Of a stretch of DNA of 64,000 nucleotides, positions 30,700 to 44,056 are shown in pieces. The notes below the pieces were generated by a model. The model saw only the letters and a program-made list of their open reading frames with translations, searched no databases and was not told the DNA's origin. Numbering within the stretch: the stretch's first letter is position 1; the number at the start of each line of letters is the position of its first letter. Source of the DNA: Effrenium voratum (taxonomy: Eukaryota; Sar; Dinophyceae; Suessiales; Symbiodiniaceae); contig CAUJNA010003287.1 in assembly GCA_963377175.1 (NCBI GenBank), positions 216,001 to 280,000 of the forward strand, in the 5' to 3' direction. Made by a program: the position numbers and the translations under genes.

Positions 30700-33080
30700 T
30701 GAACCTCGGTTGAGTTGGCAACGAACCCCTAACAAGGTTTGGCAACGAACGCCAAATCAAGGTGCTTCCCCTAGGCCAGTTGAAACTCTAGGGGTTGATT
30801 CCCCATTCTTTTCAACCATCGTTCTTTCCAAAAACCGGATCCGTTTTCCACCTGGGTTTCCGGAGGTTCGCTGGAAAGAAGGATCCCTGGGCTCAGAATG
30901 GAAATGGAAGGTACCCCTAGAGGAACAAGCCCCTTTCCGTGGCGATCTCACCGCTCCCACGTGCACGTTTCGCTTTGCGCCTGGGCTGGGTACAAAGCAC
31001 CATGAACTTCTCCTCCTCGCGTTCACCGATCCACGGTTCCCACCCCCAAAACCCTCCGGTGGGACCAGAAAGTGCAATAGGAGATCGGATATAGAATCAC
31101 TAAAAGGTATGAGGTACACACCCCGATTTCTTTTGGGGGTAGTGATTTCGGGGTGGTGGCGGCACAACAACCTTTTTCCAAGCGTTCATAGAATTTGGTG
31201 CTTTGTTGATCCGTTGCTCAGAGTTAAGATTTAGTGGGACATGCGGTGATGCAATCTAAACTCTAAAAGGCCAAACACTCTAACAGTATGCATGGCTGAG
31301 CTGGGAACTGCCAACAGAAACCAGCTAAACGGGCTGTCGTCAGATCCCCTGCTACAAAATTTAGCTTTTGGCGGGTTAAAATCGGAAACCCAACCACTAA
31401 ACCAGCCAACAAGTTGTAGAAACCAAAGGAACTGGATGGCCGCGAACCGCCAAACTACAGGAGATTCTACAGGAAGTTGGCCACGGTGTTGATGCTGGGT
31501 GGTTGTCCAGCTTCCTGAGGAAAGGGCCCGAGAGCTGTGGCAAAGGGGCCAAATGATTCCAAGCATGCTTCGTAGTTCCTACTGCGAATCTCGTTGGTGA
31601 CTGGCTTCATCCATGCAGTTGACCAGCAGTTGTCTGCTGTGGATGGACAAAATCCACGCCGATCGGCACCAGTTGGGATGAAACAAACCGAGAATAACTG
31701 GTATATCCCACTCCCAGCTGGTGCGAAGTGGATTATCTAATCTGAGGTAATTCATGCTGACCCTGTCCCGGATTATTCTTTTTTTTGAAACGCCCTATCA
31801 ATTGGGGGGGGGGGTTGGCTTGAAAAGTGAAGGATGCACACTGGCACGCCTATTCATCAACCCATGCAGGGAATGAAACTCCGGGGGTCTCATTCTTCAA
31901 CCAACTGGGCAAAATGCTTCAATTCACCTAGGTCCTCCAATAGAGAGGTTAGAAGAAGGGTACCCTTCTTTCTGTAGTCTATTGCAGAAGGGGAACCCTC
32001 CCCCCCAAAAAAAGGTAAAAGGGCACCACGGAAGGAACCTAGTCACGAAATGGAGAAGAGGAACCAAGGGACCTTCAGGGGTTGCCCTTGTTGGGCCCAT
32101 GTTCGAAACATAAAAGGGAGCATGTATTTGTCAGAAAGTAAAAGAACCGGCTGATTCTCAGCAGGGAATAGGAGGGCGGGTGACACACATAAACCATCCC
32201 CTATGGTTTCCTTGAAGGGAATCCCTAGGTTCATTGCAAAAAATCTGGGTCATTCCCTAGTGGCCCTAGTGCTACTGCTCACCAGCAAAACAAATACGAA
32301 GACAGTTCTCCCATGATCATGAACTCCGCAACATTCTAGTCATTTGGAAGTTGATAGTGCCATGAAGATCGCCAATCTCCGCCCAATTTGGGGCAACAAG
32401 GAAAGAGGGTTCTTTGTTGGCAGTGCAGCCCGGCAGCCCCTCTTTAGACACTTCACTCGCCACAGGGCTGAACGTAACAGGTGGCAGAGGGACCCAGCCT
32501 GGCCACTTCAGGGGCCAGCCTTGTGTTAGTCCCATGAGATAGTCGCAACACGTCCAGTTACTCAAGATATCTCAAGACTAATTAAACATGACCAGAGAAG
32601 CCATTCATGACCATTCCCCTTGAACCGGGAAATCAAATCCTAAATGGATACCAGAACGCAACTGGGTGTGCAATTTGGTGTTTTCTTGCAGACATCCAGT
32701 TGGTTGCCTTTTATAACGCGAGACCCAAAGAGATCAAAGCATAGCATTTGGGGGGGGGGTCCAACCAATTGTGCGACAAAACCAAAATCACGAAACGCAG
32801 AAATTGGGGCATTGGGGCCAAACGGAGGTCGGGGTTAACATCTGAAACAGCATGCCGAACCAAGCTGACGTACCATAAACCCCGCAGGCCGGCAGCAGAA
32901 TGTTTTGCGACAAACAGTCAGAATACGAACCAACCAACCAATCATCAACCGACCAAAAACTGCAAACGCAAAAACAAAAAAGCAAACGGGAAAAAAAGGG
33001 GGGGCGGGGAAAAACACGCAAATGCAAAAAACAAAACAATCAAGCAATCAAGCCAAGTTCAGGGACAACGCAGTCCCAAA
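30700..33080. other. Repeat-dominated stretch
   Basis: Holds a family E copy (30,788-30,880), a family D repeat (31,325-31,445; core GGGCTGTC.TCAGATCCCC and GGTTAAA), a family A copy (31,928-32,042, CTAGGTCCTCC to GAACCTAG) and a degraded family B copy (32,150-32,287, still GT...AG in minus sense). A plus frame near 30,945-31,050 (TCTFRFAPGLGTKHHELLLL) is open but unsupported by splice sites. Confidence 0.5.
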
Positions 33081-33084
33081 GGAA

Positions 33085-33170
33085 CTGAGATGTCTCCTTC
33101 TTGACGTTGCCAGCCCGCCGCTGCTCAAAGTATTCCTGCGCTAACCAAGCCGACTGGATGGCTGCTCCGG
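33085..33170 (-). CDS. Exon candidate, helical
   Basis: Minus strand: acceptor ATGTTGCAGAG then CCGGAGC; the frame reads GAAIQSAWLAQEYFEQRRAG, NVKKETSQ, ending ATCTCAG. A family C copy lies about 50 bp upstream in minus sense. Could follow the helicase exon at 35.2 kb in one gene, but no motif proves it. Confidence 0.45.
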
Positions 33171-33569
33171 CTCTGCAACATGCACAAGTGCCTCAAACGG
33201 CTGTGGTTGTCAAAACCAATGGTACCAGGGTAGGTGCACCACCCATTTTAGAACCTATTTTAGTGGGGTTTGGGATTCTCACTGGGTGTACGACTTGGAT
33301 TTTGACCCATGGCCAAATATACAGAGGGCCTTTTCGCAGGACATCCAAATCTATTTGCAAGAGTCCCTGTCGACAAGCCTGGGCAAAGAACACGGTACCA
33401 ATTGGGAAAACACCCAATTACTGTCGACACGAAATCATGTCTTGTTTCAGCAGGAAACTTCAAAGTAAAACCAAGCATCGTGCAATCGATTCAAGGTGTA
33501 TCTTCTGGAAGAAAACACAAAACACACCCTACCACCGGCTAACGCAAATTTGGATCCTCCCTGAAGGTG

Positions 33570-34475
<906 letters not shown>

Positions 34476-34940
34476 TGGTGTTTGTTCATTGTCTGCCAAG
34501 GGAAAGTTTCGCCGTCGAGACTGCCGACACCGTGCGAGGAATCCGACAGCTCTTGCAAATGACAAAAGCTATGCCCCACGAGCAAGAAGCTAATGAAAGA
34601 CCAAGCTAATGAAATCCGAAGCAGATCAGCTAATGAAAGACCAAGCCCCAAAAGGCGTCCCAAAAAAGGGCGTTTGGGAGTCTCCAAAGGCCGGAAAGAT
34701 CCAAGACCAATGTTGCCGAAGGACGTCGAAACGGTGGGCCCAAAGTTCAGAGCAAACCCACTGTGACCAAGCCTCCTTATGATTCTCTACGAGGTTTTAC
34801 CAGGCGATGGTATGGGGTAGCGTGATGCTACTCGGACAGTATAAGACCTGGTCGGGCCATCAAAGTTGGCACCCAGTCCGGCTATACGAGGTGTCATCGC
34901 GGATGCTTTCCCCCTGGTTACGTGTCATAGTCTCATGGGA

Positions 34941-35170
34941 ACCCCGGATCTAAGTAGGTTTCCTGGCTCATTTTAATTGGAGGTGGCCCCTTTTAGCGAG
35001 AATCTTGCTGGTGCTCAGTAGGGAATGTGGGAACGAACCCAGGGTCCCCCTCAAAGGAAACCACCAGGGATAGTTTATGGGGGTCATCCCCTCATTCCCT
35101 GCTGAGCACCAGCAAGATTTCATCCACACCCCCCTTTGAATAGGACGGGTTCTACTTAGATCCGGGGTCG
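34941..35170. mobile_element. Inverted-repeat element with nested family B element
   Basis: Outer ends ACCCCGGATCTAAGTAGG and CTACTTAGATCCGGGGTC are inverted copies. Inside, 35,001-35,119 is a family B element with perfect 18-bp ends AATCTTGCTGGTGCTCAG / CTGAGCACCAGCAAGATT. In the minus sense the inner element runs GTGCTCAGC...CTGAGCACCAG from 35,109 to 35,008. The outer element begins right after the helicase exon at GTCGACCCC. Confidence 0.7.
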
Positions 35171-35172
35171 AC

Positions 35173-35272
35173 AAAATCGTGGCAAGGTTCAGACTGGCGC
35201 TTTTGCCTGGCCTCCATCACGTACACCGGGACGCGTGTGGACTTGCCACATCCTGTCTCCCCCTGAATGCAC
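35173..35272 (-). CDS. DEAH-box RNA helicase exon (Walker A)
   Basis: Minus strand: acceptor GTCACCTCCAG then GTGCATTCAG; the frame reads CIQGETGCGKSTRVPVYVME, ARQKRQSEPCHDF, ending at GTCGACCCC. GETGCGKSTRVP is motif I (P-loop) of DEAH/RHA-type ATP-dependent RNA helicases (family form GETGSGKSTQIPQ), where GKST binds the phosphates of ATP. Only this motif is visible; I did not find the expected following exon (TQPRR type) or the DEAH box. The alternative acceptor inside (GCATTCAG/GGGGAG) would start the exon at the P-loop. Confidence 0.65.
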
Positions 35273-36522
35273 CTGGAGGTGACGTTTTTGGCGGGTCCTT
35301 GTTGTTTTGGGGGAACCCCGCCCGGCCACCCCCCAAAAAAAGACAGAGAGTGTTTGTTCCAAAACAAACGGGTACCGAGGTTAGAAACAAGGCGCAAAAT
35401 GGCGCAAACATGAAAGGCGCAAACATGAAACGCACGTTAGTAGTTCGTGGGGTCATCGCTAAAAGTCAATATGTCTGTTCGACCAAAAAAACAACTGGAA
35501 ACTCTGAAAAGCAAAACGTATCAGGAACCATGTGGCTGTGAACAGCCAGTTGGCGTCCTTTGAAAGAGACCAGGGTCTTCATGCTGAACAGATTCTGCCC
35601 GACAGGTGTTCATAGGATTCAGAACTTCTTCGGATGCGAAAGCGAAAGAGAAGTGGGTGCACTGAAGCGGACTATCATAGAATACAACTCAAAGGGTCCT
35701 GACTGCTTTTTGGGCCATGGACAGTGGGTGTGTGTGTGTGTGTGTGTTTTATTTATTTGTTTGGGGGGTGACCGCCAAAATCTCTAAAAAAACCCAACCA
35801 AGGCCAAGCTCGAAAAAAAACGAGGCACCCAACGGTAGCTTCCAAAAGGTCGGGGTTCTCCTTTGGAAGGTTCGGGGTTCTGCATTGGGGCAATGGGGTG
35901 GCCCATTGCAGAATGGTTGGCCTTGGCAAGTTCTTGTTGAGGAAAAGCGGGACATGGCTGTCGGGAGGACTGAATCCCACGACACAAAGTCCCTGACACT
36001 CATAGGATTACACCCAATCCTCTCTTTTCTTCCCCATTGAGCAAATTAGACTCTCCAAGTCGCAAGCCAGTCCCTCAACAAACTAGACTCACCAAAACTC
36101 TGGACCCTGACAACTGATCCGACACACCAACCATTTCAAGAATTTCCTTTTCGGGGCAGCACCCCTAATAATTTTGTAAACTGACCAAGGTTCTAATTAG
36201 CGATTTAGGAAAGCCCGGCTCGGACCACTGCACTTTTTGCTGAATGGCAGGCCAAGTGTCAAGGCCTATCTGGCCCGGAACCAGCTCCAACTTCCTATCA
36301 TTCCTCTTCCTCTTACCCAAGTAACAGTCCTACGGGATCAGTCCGAATCTGCCGAAGGGCTGGACAAATCAAGGGTGAACCCTGTGGAACCCTGACCCAA
36401 ATGAACCAAAATGGGCGTGTCTCCAAAACAAATCCTGACAAATTGTTGTTTTGACCCGAAATAGGTTTGTCTCTTGCTTGTTTCCTGCAAAACATGTTGA
36501 TTTCTGCTTGGATTTCCTCTCA

Positions 36523-36688
36523 GCCAACCCCCCAAAAGGGCAACCTCGGATTACCCCAGAGGAACAACCTGAATACGCAGAGCCCGTCGATCAGCAAGAT
36601 GGGCAAGTGAGCCTTTGCAAAACCCTCCAAATCCAAGAGCAAAACACAATTGGCAATGTCAAATCCAAGAGGCCCTTCGGGATCCACG
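36523..36688 (+). CDS. Possible plus-strand exon with strong splice sites
   Basis: Preceded by a pyrimidine-rich acceptor (CTTGGATTTCCTCTCAG) and followed by GGATCCAC/GTAAGTAACC. The frame reads KGQPRITPEEQPEYAEPVDQ, QDGQVSLCKTLQIQEQNTIG, NVKSKRPFGIH. Codon bias is weak and the minus strand is also open (VTYVDPEGPLGFDIANCVLL). It disagrees with the minus-strand trend, so it may be chance or a gene on the other strand. Confidence 0.3.
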
Positions 36689-39210
36689 TAAGTAACCACC
36701 AGAAATCGATAGGGGCCTAAAACCGATAGCCGCCAGTCTGCAAGACTGGCCCACCCGAAGATTGTATTTTGTCGAATAGGCCGTTGCTCAAACATGAAAA
36801 CCACCATGCCGACCATTCAAGGAAGCGGTCCCTGATGCTGAGACATCCACTGAAGCCTTAGTCAGGCATCGCGGGGGTCCCAGCACCCCATGACTGTCGG
36901 ATAGAAAACACGTCTACAAAGATAAAACACTGAGAAACACATCTGGGCAAGCTGGTTGAGTTGTTCAAGCCTGGTTACTATCCCGTGTACATTTCTAGAG
37001 GGAAACTGGATAACAACCAGAGCCCTTTAAAGGTTCGGTTTCCTTGTGGCTTCCCCGTACATTCTCACAACGGGCGATGCAAAGCTCACTTCCTGAGTGG
37101 GTTTGCCCAAAGTCCAACATGTTTGCATAGCACTAAAGCAATCTTCCTAGAAAGATTGAAATCCAGAGACTTGGGAAGTGAGGATAATCACTACTTCCCC
37201 TTGTTCCCTTCATTCCACCAGCACTGCAACCTGTCTGCGAGTTGGCGGATTGGAAAAAAATGCGCGGCTCTGAGCTGGCAAGGCATTGAGGTTTTGCTCA
37301 CATGGTTCTTAAATAACTACCAAATACCCCATACCCCCTATCCCCTGTGATGGCTCTAAATCAACATTGGAATCGCTGGAGGCATGAACATCAAGCCTGG
37401 GCCATTTGTCCATAAGGAGTGTCACACCCGAGCACTTTCCAAAGTCCCAAACCATTTCGAGGAGCCTTCCGTGTTCCTACCCGCATTTTGGTACCTCAAC
37501 CGGCGCCCTCAAATTCTGTCCCAAACCTTCTAATGGAGCTCAAGACCGCCATGGAGGGTCCCTGCCGATGCGCTTCGGGCAATGTTCCGTCTAAGTCGAC
37601 CGTCGATCCACGTTCCACCCGCAACCTGGGATGTGTACAACTGTTTCCTAGGCTTCCAAAGGCCATTAAAAGAATGGTCGAGGTCGCTAGACTGTTTTTT
37701 GCCGAAAGACCGTTTTTTGCGCCTGGCCCTGAATATCCCAAAAATCATGTTTTTTGTTGCTTAAGAATTGTTTAGGGTCAGGTCACTGAAAGTCACGCCG
37801 CCTCATCCTCCCAGCTGCAAATGACTGCACCCAAGCCACTCATTCCCCGGCTTGCCAAATGTATGATCGCATCACTTGTTAAAATCGCCAGATGTCCCGC
37901 CTACTGTAGAGGCGTGCATAGATTGTTCGCATGTTGGTACTGAAGTCCGGCTTTTTTGAAAATGCTGCAAACTTAGTGGCTTCGGGGCATCGCTGCCGAT
38001 CAGGCATGCGTTGTGGGCTTCTGGGGGTATGGTTGTCCACGCTTTTAAATGTACTTTCCACGCTAAGAAACGTACTTGCCACGGTTTGTCCATGGTTTGT
38101 CCACGCCTCATTTTCTTTCGAAATCGATTAAACAATCAACGCACAACACGCGATCAGACTCTGTGGAGCTGTGGACAAGAAGTGGAAAAGCACGCACGGG
38201 CATGTGAGGGACAAGCCAAATTGGCACAGCATGGTGACGGGTGATTACAACGGGATGAAGCGACAGTAAAACATACTTAGCTGATTTCAGAAAAGGCAGC
38301 AATCAAGTTCTTCAACCTCTCACTGCGCAGAAGCGCGCGGGGATGTCAGGAGCCAGCCGTCTCGAGTTGGCCAAGTTTGTCTAGACCTACTTTCAATGGT
38401 CGAGGGACATTACTTTTATAGCCTTTCGTTTTTCTAATGGTCGAGGCTATTTAAAGAATAGTCGAGGAAGCACAGGGTGTTCTCATGCAATAGTACTGCG
38501 TGGACAATGGTTTGCCCAAAACGCTAAAAGATTGAAGGTCCCACTAGTAGGGCTCAAGGTGCGCAAGTCGGCCAGCTCAGAGCTTCCGGAATCTTCTTTA
38601 AGAAGCACCGGGAGAACCGACCGAACTTCGGGCCGCCTTCGGCGGATCGAAGATTCGGCTAGAGCCAAAGCTCTAAGGCGCGCTACTTCGACTTAGGCGC
38701 CGGCATCTGGTCAAAATGCCAGCTGTAGGTTTTATTTGTGTTGGCCGAAATAAGCATCATTAGACCATCCATTGAAGGGGCCAGGACCTTCATTGGAAGT
38801 GTTGGACCTCTAGAAAGCCCTTTCTGAGGGCCCCACATGCTTCGGGGCACCACTTAAAAGATGGACACCGACTCAAGCATTCAAATGTTTGGTCTTGCAC
38901 AAGTCAGGTGAGTTCAACAACTGAGAACCCTCAAGGATCGTGAGTGAACTTTCCGATTCGGGGGATCCCTGGGTTGGTCAGGAACCCATGACCCTCACTT
39001 CGTGACTAGTGCCGGTTCTCCAACTCACTTCCAATCAAGTCTCGCCAAACAAAGTGCAAACTTTGTATTTACTATCAAATGGCAAACCCAAACAGCGACT
39101 AATATCCGAACGGAACCCAGGTTGCGAAAACCAACAAAAAGCTCTCAGCTCGTAGACATCCCAGTCCCAAGCGGAGGTTTGCCTCAAACAATTGCTTGTG
39201 TTTGCTAATG

Positions 39211-39498
39211 GGTTGGTTGGCTGCTTGGCTGCTTAGTTGGTTGGTTGCTTTTTGGTTGCTTGGCTGCTTGCTTGGTTGCTTATTGGTTGGTTGCTTATTG
39301 GTCGGTTGGCTGGTTGGCTGGTTGGCTGGTTGGCTGGTTGGCTGGTTGGCTGGTTGGCTGGCTGGCTGGCTGGCTGGCTGGTTGGCTGGTTGGCTGGTTG
39401 GCTGGTTGGCTGGTTGGCTGGTTGGCTGGTTGGCTGGTTGGCTGGTTGGCTGGTTGGTTGGTTGGTTGGTTGGTTGGTTGGTTGGTTGGTTGGTTGGA
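39211..39498. repeat. (TTGG/CTGG)n tetranucleotide tract
   Basis: About 290 bp of GGTTGGCTGGTTGGCTGG passing into pure GGTTGGTT. All frames are open; apparent Gly/Trp/Leu/Val-rich and Gln/Pro/Thr/Asn-rich proteins are repeat translations. Confidence 0.95.
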
Positions 39499-40450
39499 GG
39501 CTTTCACAGGAAATCAAAGAACATGAACAGTATCCCCAAGTGGGATAGCTGAAGTTCATGAGTCATGTGCCAAACAACCAAACAACATGCCCGGAACAGT
39601 GAAGTTTCCATTTCTTTGACTACTCCAAGGCAGCTGGACTCACCATGGCCCTATAAAATGGGGGTGACCCCTTTCTTTTGAGTACTGGCTCTATGTTTCA
39701 AGGGGCATGGAGACTCCAGGAAGCTGAAATCCACCTGAATTCCATGTTGCAAGCTGCCATCCGAGGGACTTGATACTAGTTGATGCTATGTCCGTGGCCA
39801 AGTTAGTGAGAGGTTGGCCACGTGGGTTCAGGCCCGGAATCTAGTTTAAAAAATAAGTCCAAACTTGACCTTGTGATTCCCTTTAAAACAACAAAAAAAA
39901 CATGGCAAGGGGTTAGAAAGAGGGGCTTGCCTGGGATAGAGTGGCTCCGGGTGAAATAAGAATTGGATGCCCGGGAGCTCCGTGATGTTGACCGGCTGGT
40001 GATTGGACACCTCCATTTAAAGCTCCTTTGGATAAGTGGTTCTTAGCGCCTGCCGGTTTCCTCAACCAAAACCAGCCTATTGATTTGTGGTTTGGATAAG
40101 TGGTTCTTAACGCCGGCTGGCTTCCTCGACCCCCATTTGGGGGGCGAGGAAGCCAGTTGATATCTGGGCTGTCCTCAGATCCCCCGCTAACAGTTTAACT
40201 TTTAGTGGGTTGAATGGAAATTCCCGCTACACACCAAAAGGCTAAAAACCTAAGGAGATGGCTGGGCTTCCTCATACCCCCAAAACCCAACCCGTTGATA
40301 TGTTTGGTGTTCTCGCTTTTCACGTGACTTCGACCTCCCTGAAAAATCCGATGCCGGCACCTCACAAAATTGTGTGCAGGCTGAGGGCTCCGGAAATCTC
40401 AACCTCCTCCTCCCTTTTTGGGGGTTGAAACGGAAACCCAAGGGACACCA

Positions 40451-40571
40451 AATGGCTGTGGGTCAACACCAATGGGATCCCATTTTGGGGTAGGTGCACC
40501 ACCCATTTTAGAACCGATTTTAGTGGGGACTGGGATGTTCACTGAGAGTACGGAATTGTAACCCATGGCCA
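40451..40571. mobile_element. Family C element
   Basis: Left end AATGGCTGTGGGTCAACACC, right end AACCCATGGCC. Interior GGTAGGTGCACCACCCATTT and GATTTTAGTGGGGACTGGGA is shared with 33,221-33,312, 29,172-29,308 (inverted) and 18,940-19,015 (inverted). Confidence 0.65.
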
Positions 40572-43449
40572 ACTGCGTGTTGTTTTGGTGGGACCCTCTG
40601 GTGTACCACCAACGCTGTTGAGGTGCTTGACTCGGCATTCTTTTAAACCATCGTCCTTTCCAAAAACCAGATGTGTCCAACCAGGGTGTTTTACTCCTGA
40701 AAAAATCGCTCCAACCAAGGTGCTCTTGAATTCCTGAAAAGGTTTGGATCCCTGGGGAGAATGGACATGGAAGCTTCCCCTGTTTCGTTGTAGTTTCAAT
40801 GCCCCTTCCACAAGCCATGCTAGACTTGTTGTTGCGGGTGCAAAGAAAGCAAAACTGCCAGTTGCATTGAACTGCTCAGCAAACCTGTAGTTTATGCTGA
40901 AAACCACCCGGGAAACCATGGAGCCCTGATTTGAGCGCGACATCTCGAGGCCTCAGGAAGCTACCTCAGTCATGCAGTTCAAATCATGGGGCCCTTCACG
41001 TCCAGGCATCTCAAAGAACAACACCCTGCTTGGATGTCCGATTCGCTAAGTTAGTCAGTGGTTCGCCGCAAGCACTTGGCTTTCTTCGCCCCCCAACAAG
41101 GTTGACCCCACTTTCACGGGAACCTCAGGAAGTGGGTTGGAACCTAGGTTGGCAACCGCTTGCTCAAGCAACCACCCACTTCGAATACCCGTTTTCCCTT
41201 TTTGAAGGTAGCCGCACTCCCATCAACATGGTACCTCATGAGAGACACCGCCACATGAATCTTCCAGCTGCCCTCCAGGTGCTATGCTAGCGGCGAGGCA
41301 ATTTTTTTCAGAGACCGAGTGGTCCATGGTAAACTCTCCGTGTCTAGTCCTTGCTTGACTAGCCAACAAAAAACAAGACAACTTGGAGTAGCGGGCATGC
41401 CGGGTGTTAAAGCAGGGTCTCTGGGAAGGTACTGTACAAGGACTAATGTTGCGTGAGAGTCTTAGGGAAAACCCATGTGCGGTTTCTCCACCAAAGGAAA
41501 CTCTGCAAGTTTTATGTGTTGTCCGATAGATGTGTCGGCAACTGATGGGGCCCAAAGCCTCATTTAAACCAAGGGAACACTGGCCTCTTAGCACTCCATG
41601 TCATCAGTATTCATGTCATCAGTATTCACCTGGTTCACGTCCCAAGGTGGCAAAACGGTTGAAACTCTTACTTGGCTTCCGCCACCTCTAAACAACAAAT
41701 AACAAAATCCCGGAGTCTGAACCGGCTTAGCCGGCTTGTCTCAAAACATGGCATCAACACCTCTGCTTCCTTTGAACAAAAACCCACAACCTGCGCCTAC
41801 GCCTTTCTTCGACTGAGAAAAAAATCGCCCCCACCTTTGACCACGTCACATGGGCCGGCCGAGGAAAAACAACAACAAAAAACCGAAACCGTTCCAAGCC
41901 ACGGTCAAGCGACCTGCCGAGAGAACTGCTCCTTTCTCCTGGCCGCCAGGGCACCCCCGAAATGACTCACACGTCTAATCTAAAAATCGCCGAAACTGAG
42001 TGGGTGAAATGGAAGCTCCCAAAAAACAAAAAAAACCAAGGGGATGGTTGGGAAACAGCAAAGTACGTGTTTGTGTCGTAAAACGGCCGGCGTCTTGCAG
42101 CCAATCGACCAATGCTTGCTTTTCCAGTCAGGGTTGACATCATACCCCCCAAAAACATGGATGATGTTGGAGGTACCCCTCATATTTGAGGGCTTCTAGA
42201 CTTCTGAAGGGTCCCTTTGTTTCCCCTCAAAAGAAACAAGGAGAATCTGGCGATCTGCGTTTGGTGGGGCATAGGCATCGCTCCCATCAGATTTTTCAAA
42301 CATTGGCTCTTTGGCTCCCCCCACGGCCAGGAATCCCACTGCGTTTCTTTGATTCCTACTTCTAGAGGATTCTTTCTAGAAGTCCGAATCTTTGCAGGAA
42401 CAAAACAGGTTGAAAACAGATCTGGTGTTTGAAAAGACCCGATGGTTGAAAAGAATGGGCAATCAACCCCTAGATTCTTGGTGTCAGGTCAACCTTGTGT
42501 GGTTTGGATTGGTTGGGCACGTGAAAATCACCTCCAAACCGATTCGGCTCCAAATGGTGTCTTCAGGAAGGGCAATTCAGCTTTGGTCCACGTGCCAAAC
42601 TGCATCCCCTAAGCTCGGGTTGTTGGAACTCGTTTTCAAGCCAGGGTGTGCCATCATACCACATCCTACCCAATGCCCATTACTCTATCCTCCATTTGCT
42701 TAAGTCCCCTGAAAGAAAAGCACATCCAGCAGTGATAGAGCCCCTTAAACACCAACAGGGATGATGTTTATGGAAAGAAACAAAAACAAAAAAACAACAG
42801 AACACAAACCAAACCAAATAAGCCAATGAAAAGACGTGATAATTAGGCGACTGCAAAGCCGAGTGGAGTGGCTGGGCGAAATCCGATTCGCCGATTGGCA
42901 CCTGCTGGGATTGGTGGCTAATCAGTGTCACAGGGCTTCATCCATTCCAACTGCCGATCGGTTCGCGTGGACCTTGTACATTTGCGTGTTTAAACAACCT
43001 TCTTGTTCTTTACCTTTGAAAGGGTGTGACAAGTTGACTGGGTGACATTAATGGGTTTCTTTGGTTTGCTACACTGCATGCAAGCGATCGCAACCTGTTG
43101 ATTGGACCCCTGTTTAAACGGGAACACGGGTTGATTGACAAAATATGGCTGGTAGCCTTTTTTGGGTTGTTTAAACAAACAGGAAGCCAACCATTCTTGG
43201 GGGTCCCCTTACAAAAACACGCATCATGGCAAGCTTGATTCAACACGCGTCCTGGCGTGGCGTTTGGACTTTCAATCTGGGGGGAGTGGTGGACATTGTT
43301 TAGGTGAGGATTCATGCCCAACCGCTGGCAGGTCTTGCACATAGGTCCTTTTAAAAAGAAAGATGGCCGTGGTAAATGGAATGAAACCCATCTAAGCCAG
43401 TGCCTTCTACTTTTGACCAAACCTAAAAAGGACACCTATGGTCTTGCAG

Positions 43450-43563
43450 CCCAGACCGGGCTTGTCGTCGTCTCCTGTCTGCGCGCCAAAGAAATCAGCG
43501 CTGGGCACTCTGTGGCAGTGAAGCTGAAGGATGTCTGTGGCATCGGCACCTGGAGTCAGACCA
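43450..43563 (+). CDS. Exon candidate on the plus strand
   Basis: Acceptor GGTCTTGCAG then CCCAGACC; the frame reads QTGLVVVSCLRAKEISAGHS, VAVKLKDVCGIGTWSQTT with strong GC3 (GTC GTC TCC TGT CTG CGC GCC). No clear donor follows. The minus frame (MPQTSFSFTATECPALISLA) is open but less biased. If real it is out of line with the minus-strand exons around it. Confidence 0.4.
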
Positions 43564-43754
43564 CGTTGTGTTGAACGTATGGGCGTATAGGCATATATAC
43601 ACATATATATATATATATATATATGTATATGAGCAACTTTCGAAACCTCTTGTAGAGCAAAAAGACATCGGGTAGAGGTTATCGTTTTTTGTAACCCTAT
43701 CGTTTTACAGGGTTTTGTGCGCTTCACGGCTTTCCGCTTGGCCAGCTTAAGGAA

Positions 43755-44056
43755 GTACGCTTTGGCAGCTCCGGCTCGAAAGTCGCAACACTTTGGCAGC
43801 TCCGGCTCGAAAGTCGCAACTTTTCAGTACAAGTGTAGCAAAGGAAGTACACTTTGGCAGCTCCGGCTCGAAAGTCGCAACTTTTCAGTACAAGTGTAGC
43901 AAAGGAAGTACACTTTGGCAGCTCCGGCTCGAAAGTCGCAACTTTGCAGTACAAGTGCGTAGTAAAGGAAGCACACTTTGGCAGCTCCGGCTCAAAAGTC
44001 GCAACTTTTCAGTACAAGTGTAATAAAGGAAGTACACTTTAGCAACTCCGGCTATA
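43755..44056. repeat. 61-bp satellite, about five copies
   Basis: Unit: GGAAGTACACTTTGGCAGCT, CCGGCTCGAAAGTCGCAAC, TTTTCAGTACAAGTGTAGCAAA. Copies are near-identical; the first is truncated and the last diverges. Both strands are open through the array, giving repeat-protein artefacts. Confidence 0.92.

Larger units (their letters stand above)
35275..43440. other. 8 kb mostly repetitive, few exon signals
   Basis: Contains (TG)n at 35,727-35,748, family F ends, family D (40,162-40,262), family C (40,451-40,571), family E (40,620-40,790 and inverted 42,390-42,478) and the TTGG tract. Open frames near 37,420-37,770 (either strand), 38,483-38,690 (either strand) and 41,670-41,960 have no clear codon bias. 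It may be one long intron or the space between two genes. Confidence 0.45.

Noticed and set aside
37419..37775. 118-codon plus ORF and its 81-codon antisense partner
   Set aside because: Both strands are equally open, with ordinary codon usage and no splice signals.
39196..39559. Gly/Trp/Leu-rich (plus) and Gln/Pro/Thr/Asn-rich (minus) proteins
   Set aside because: Translation of the TTGG/CTGG tract; no flanking coding sequence.
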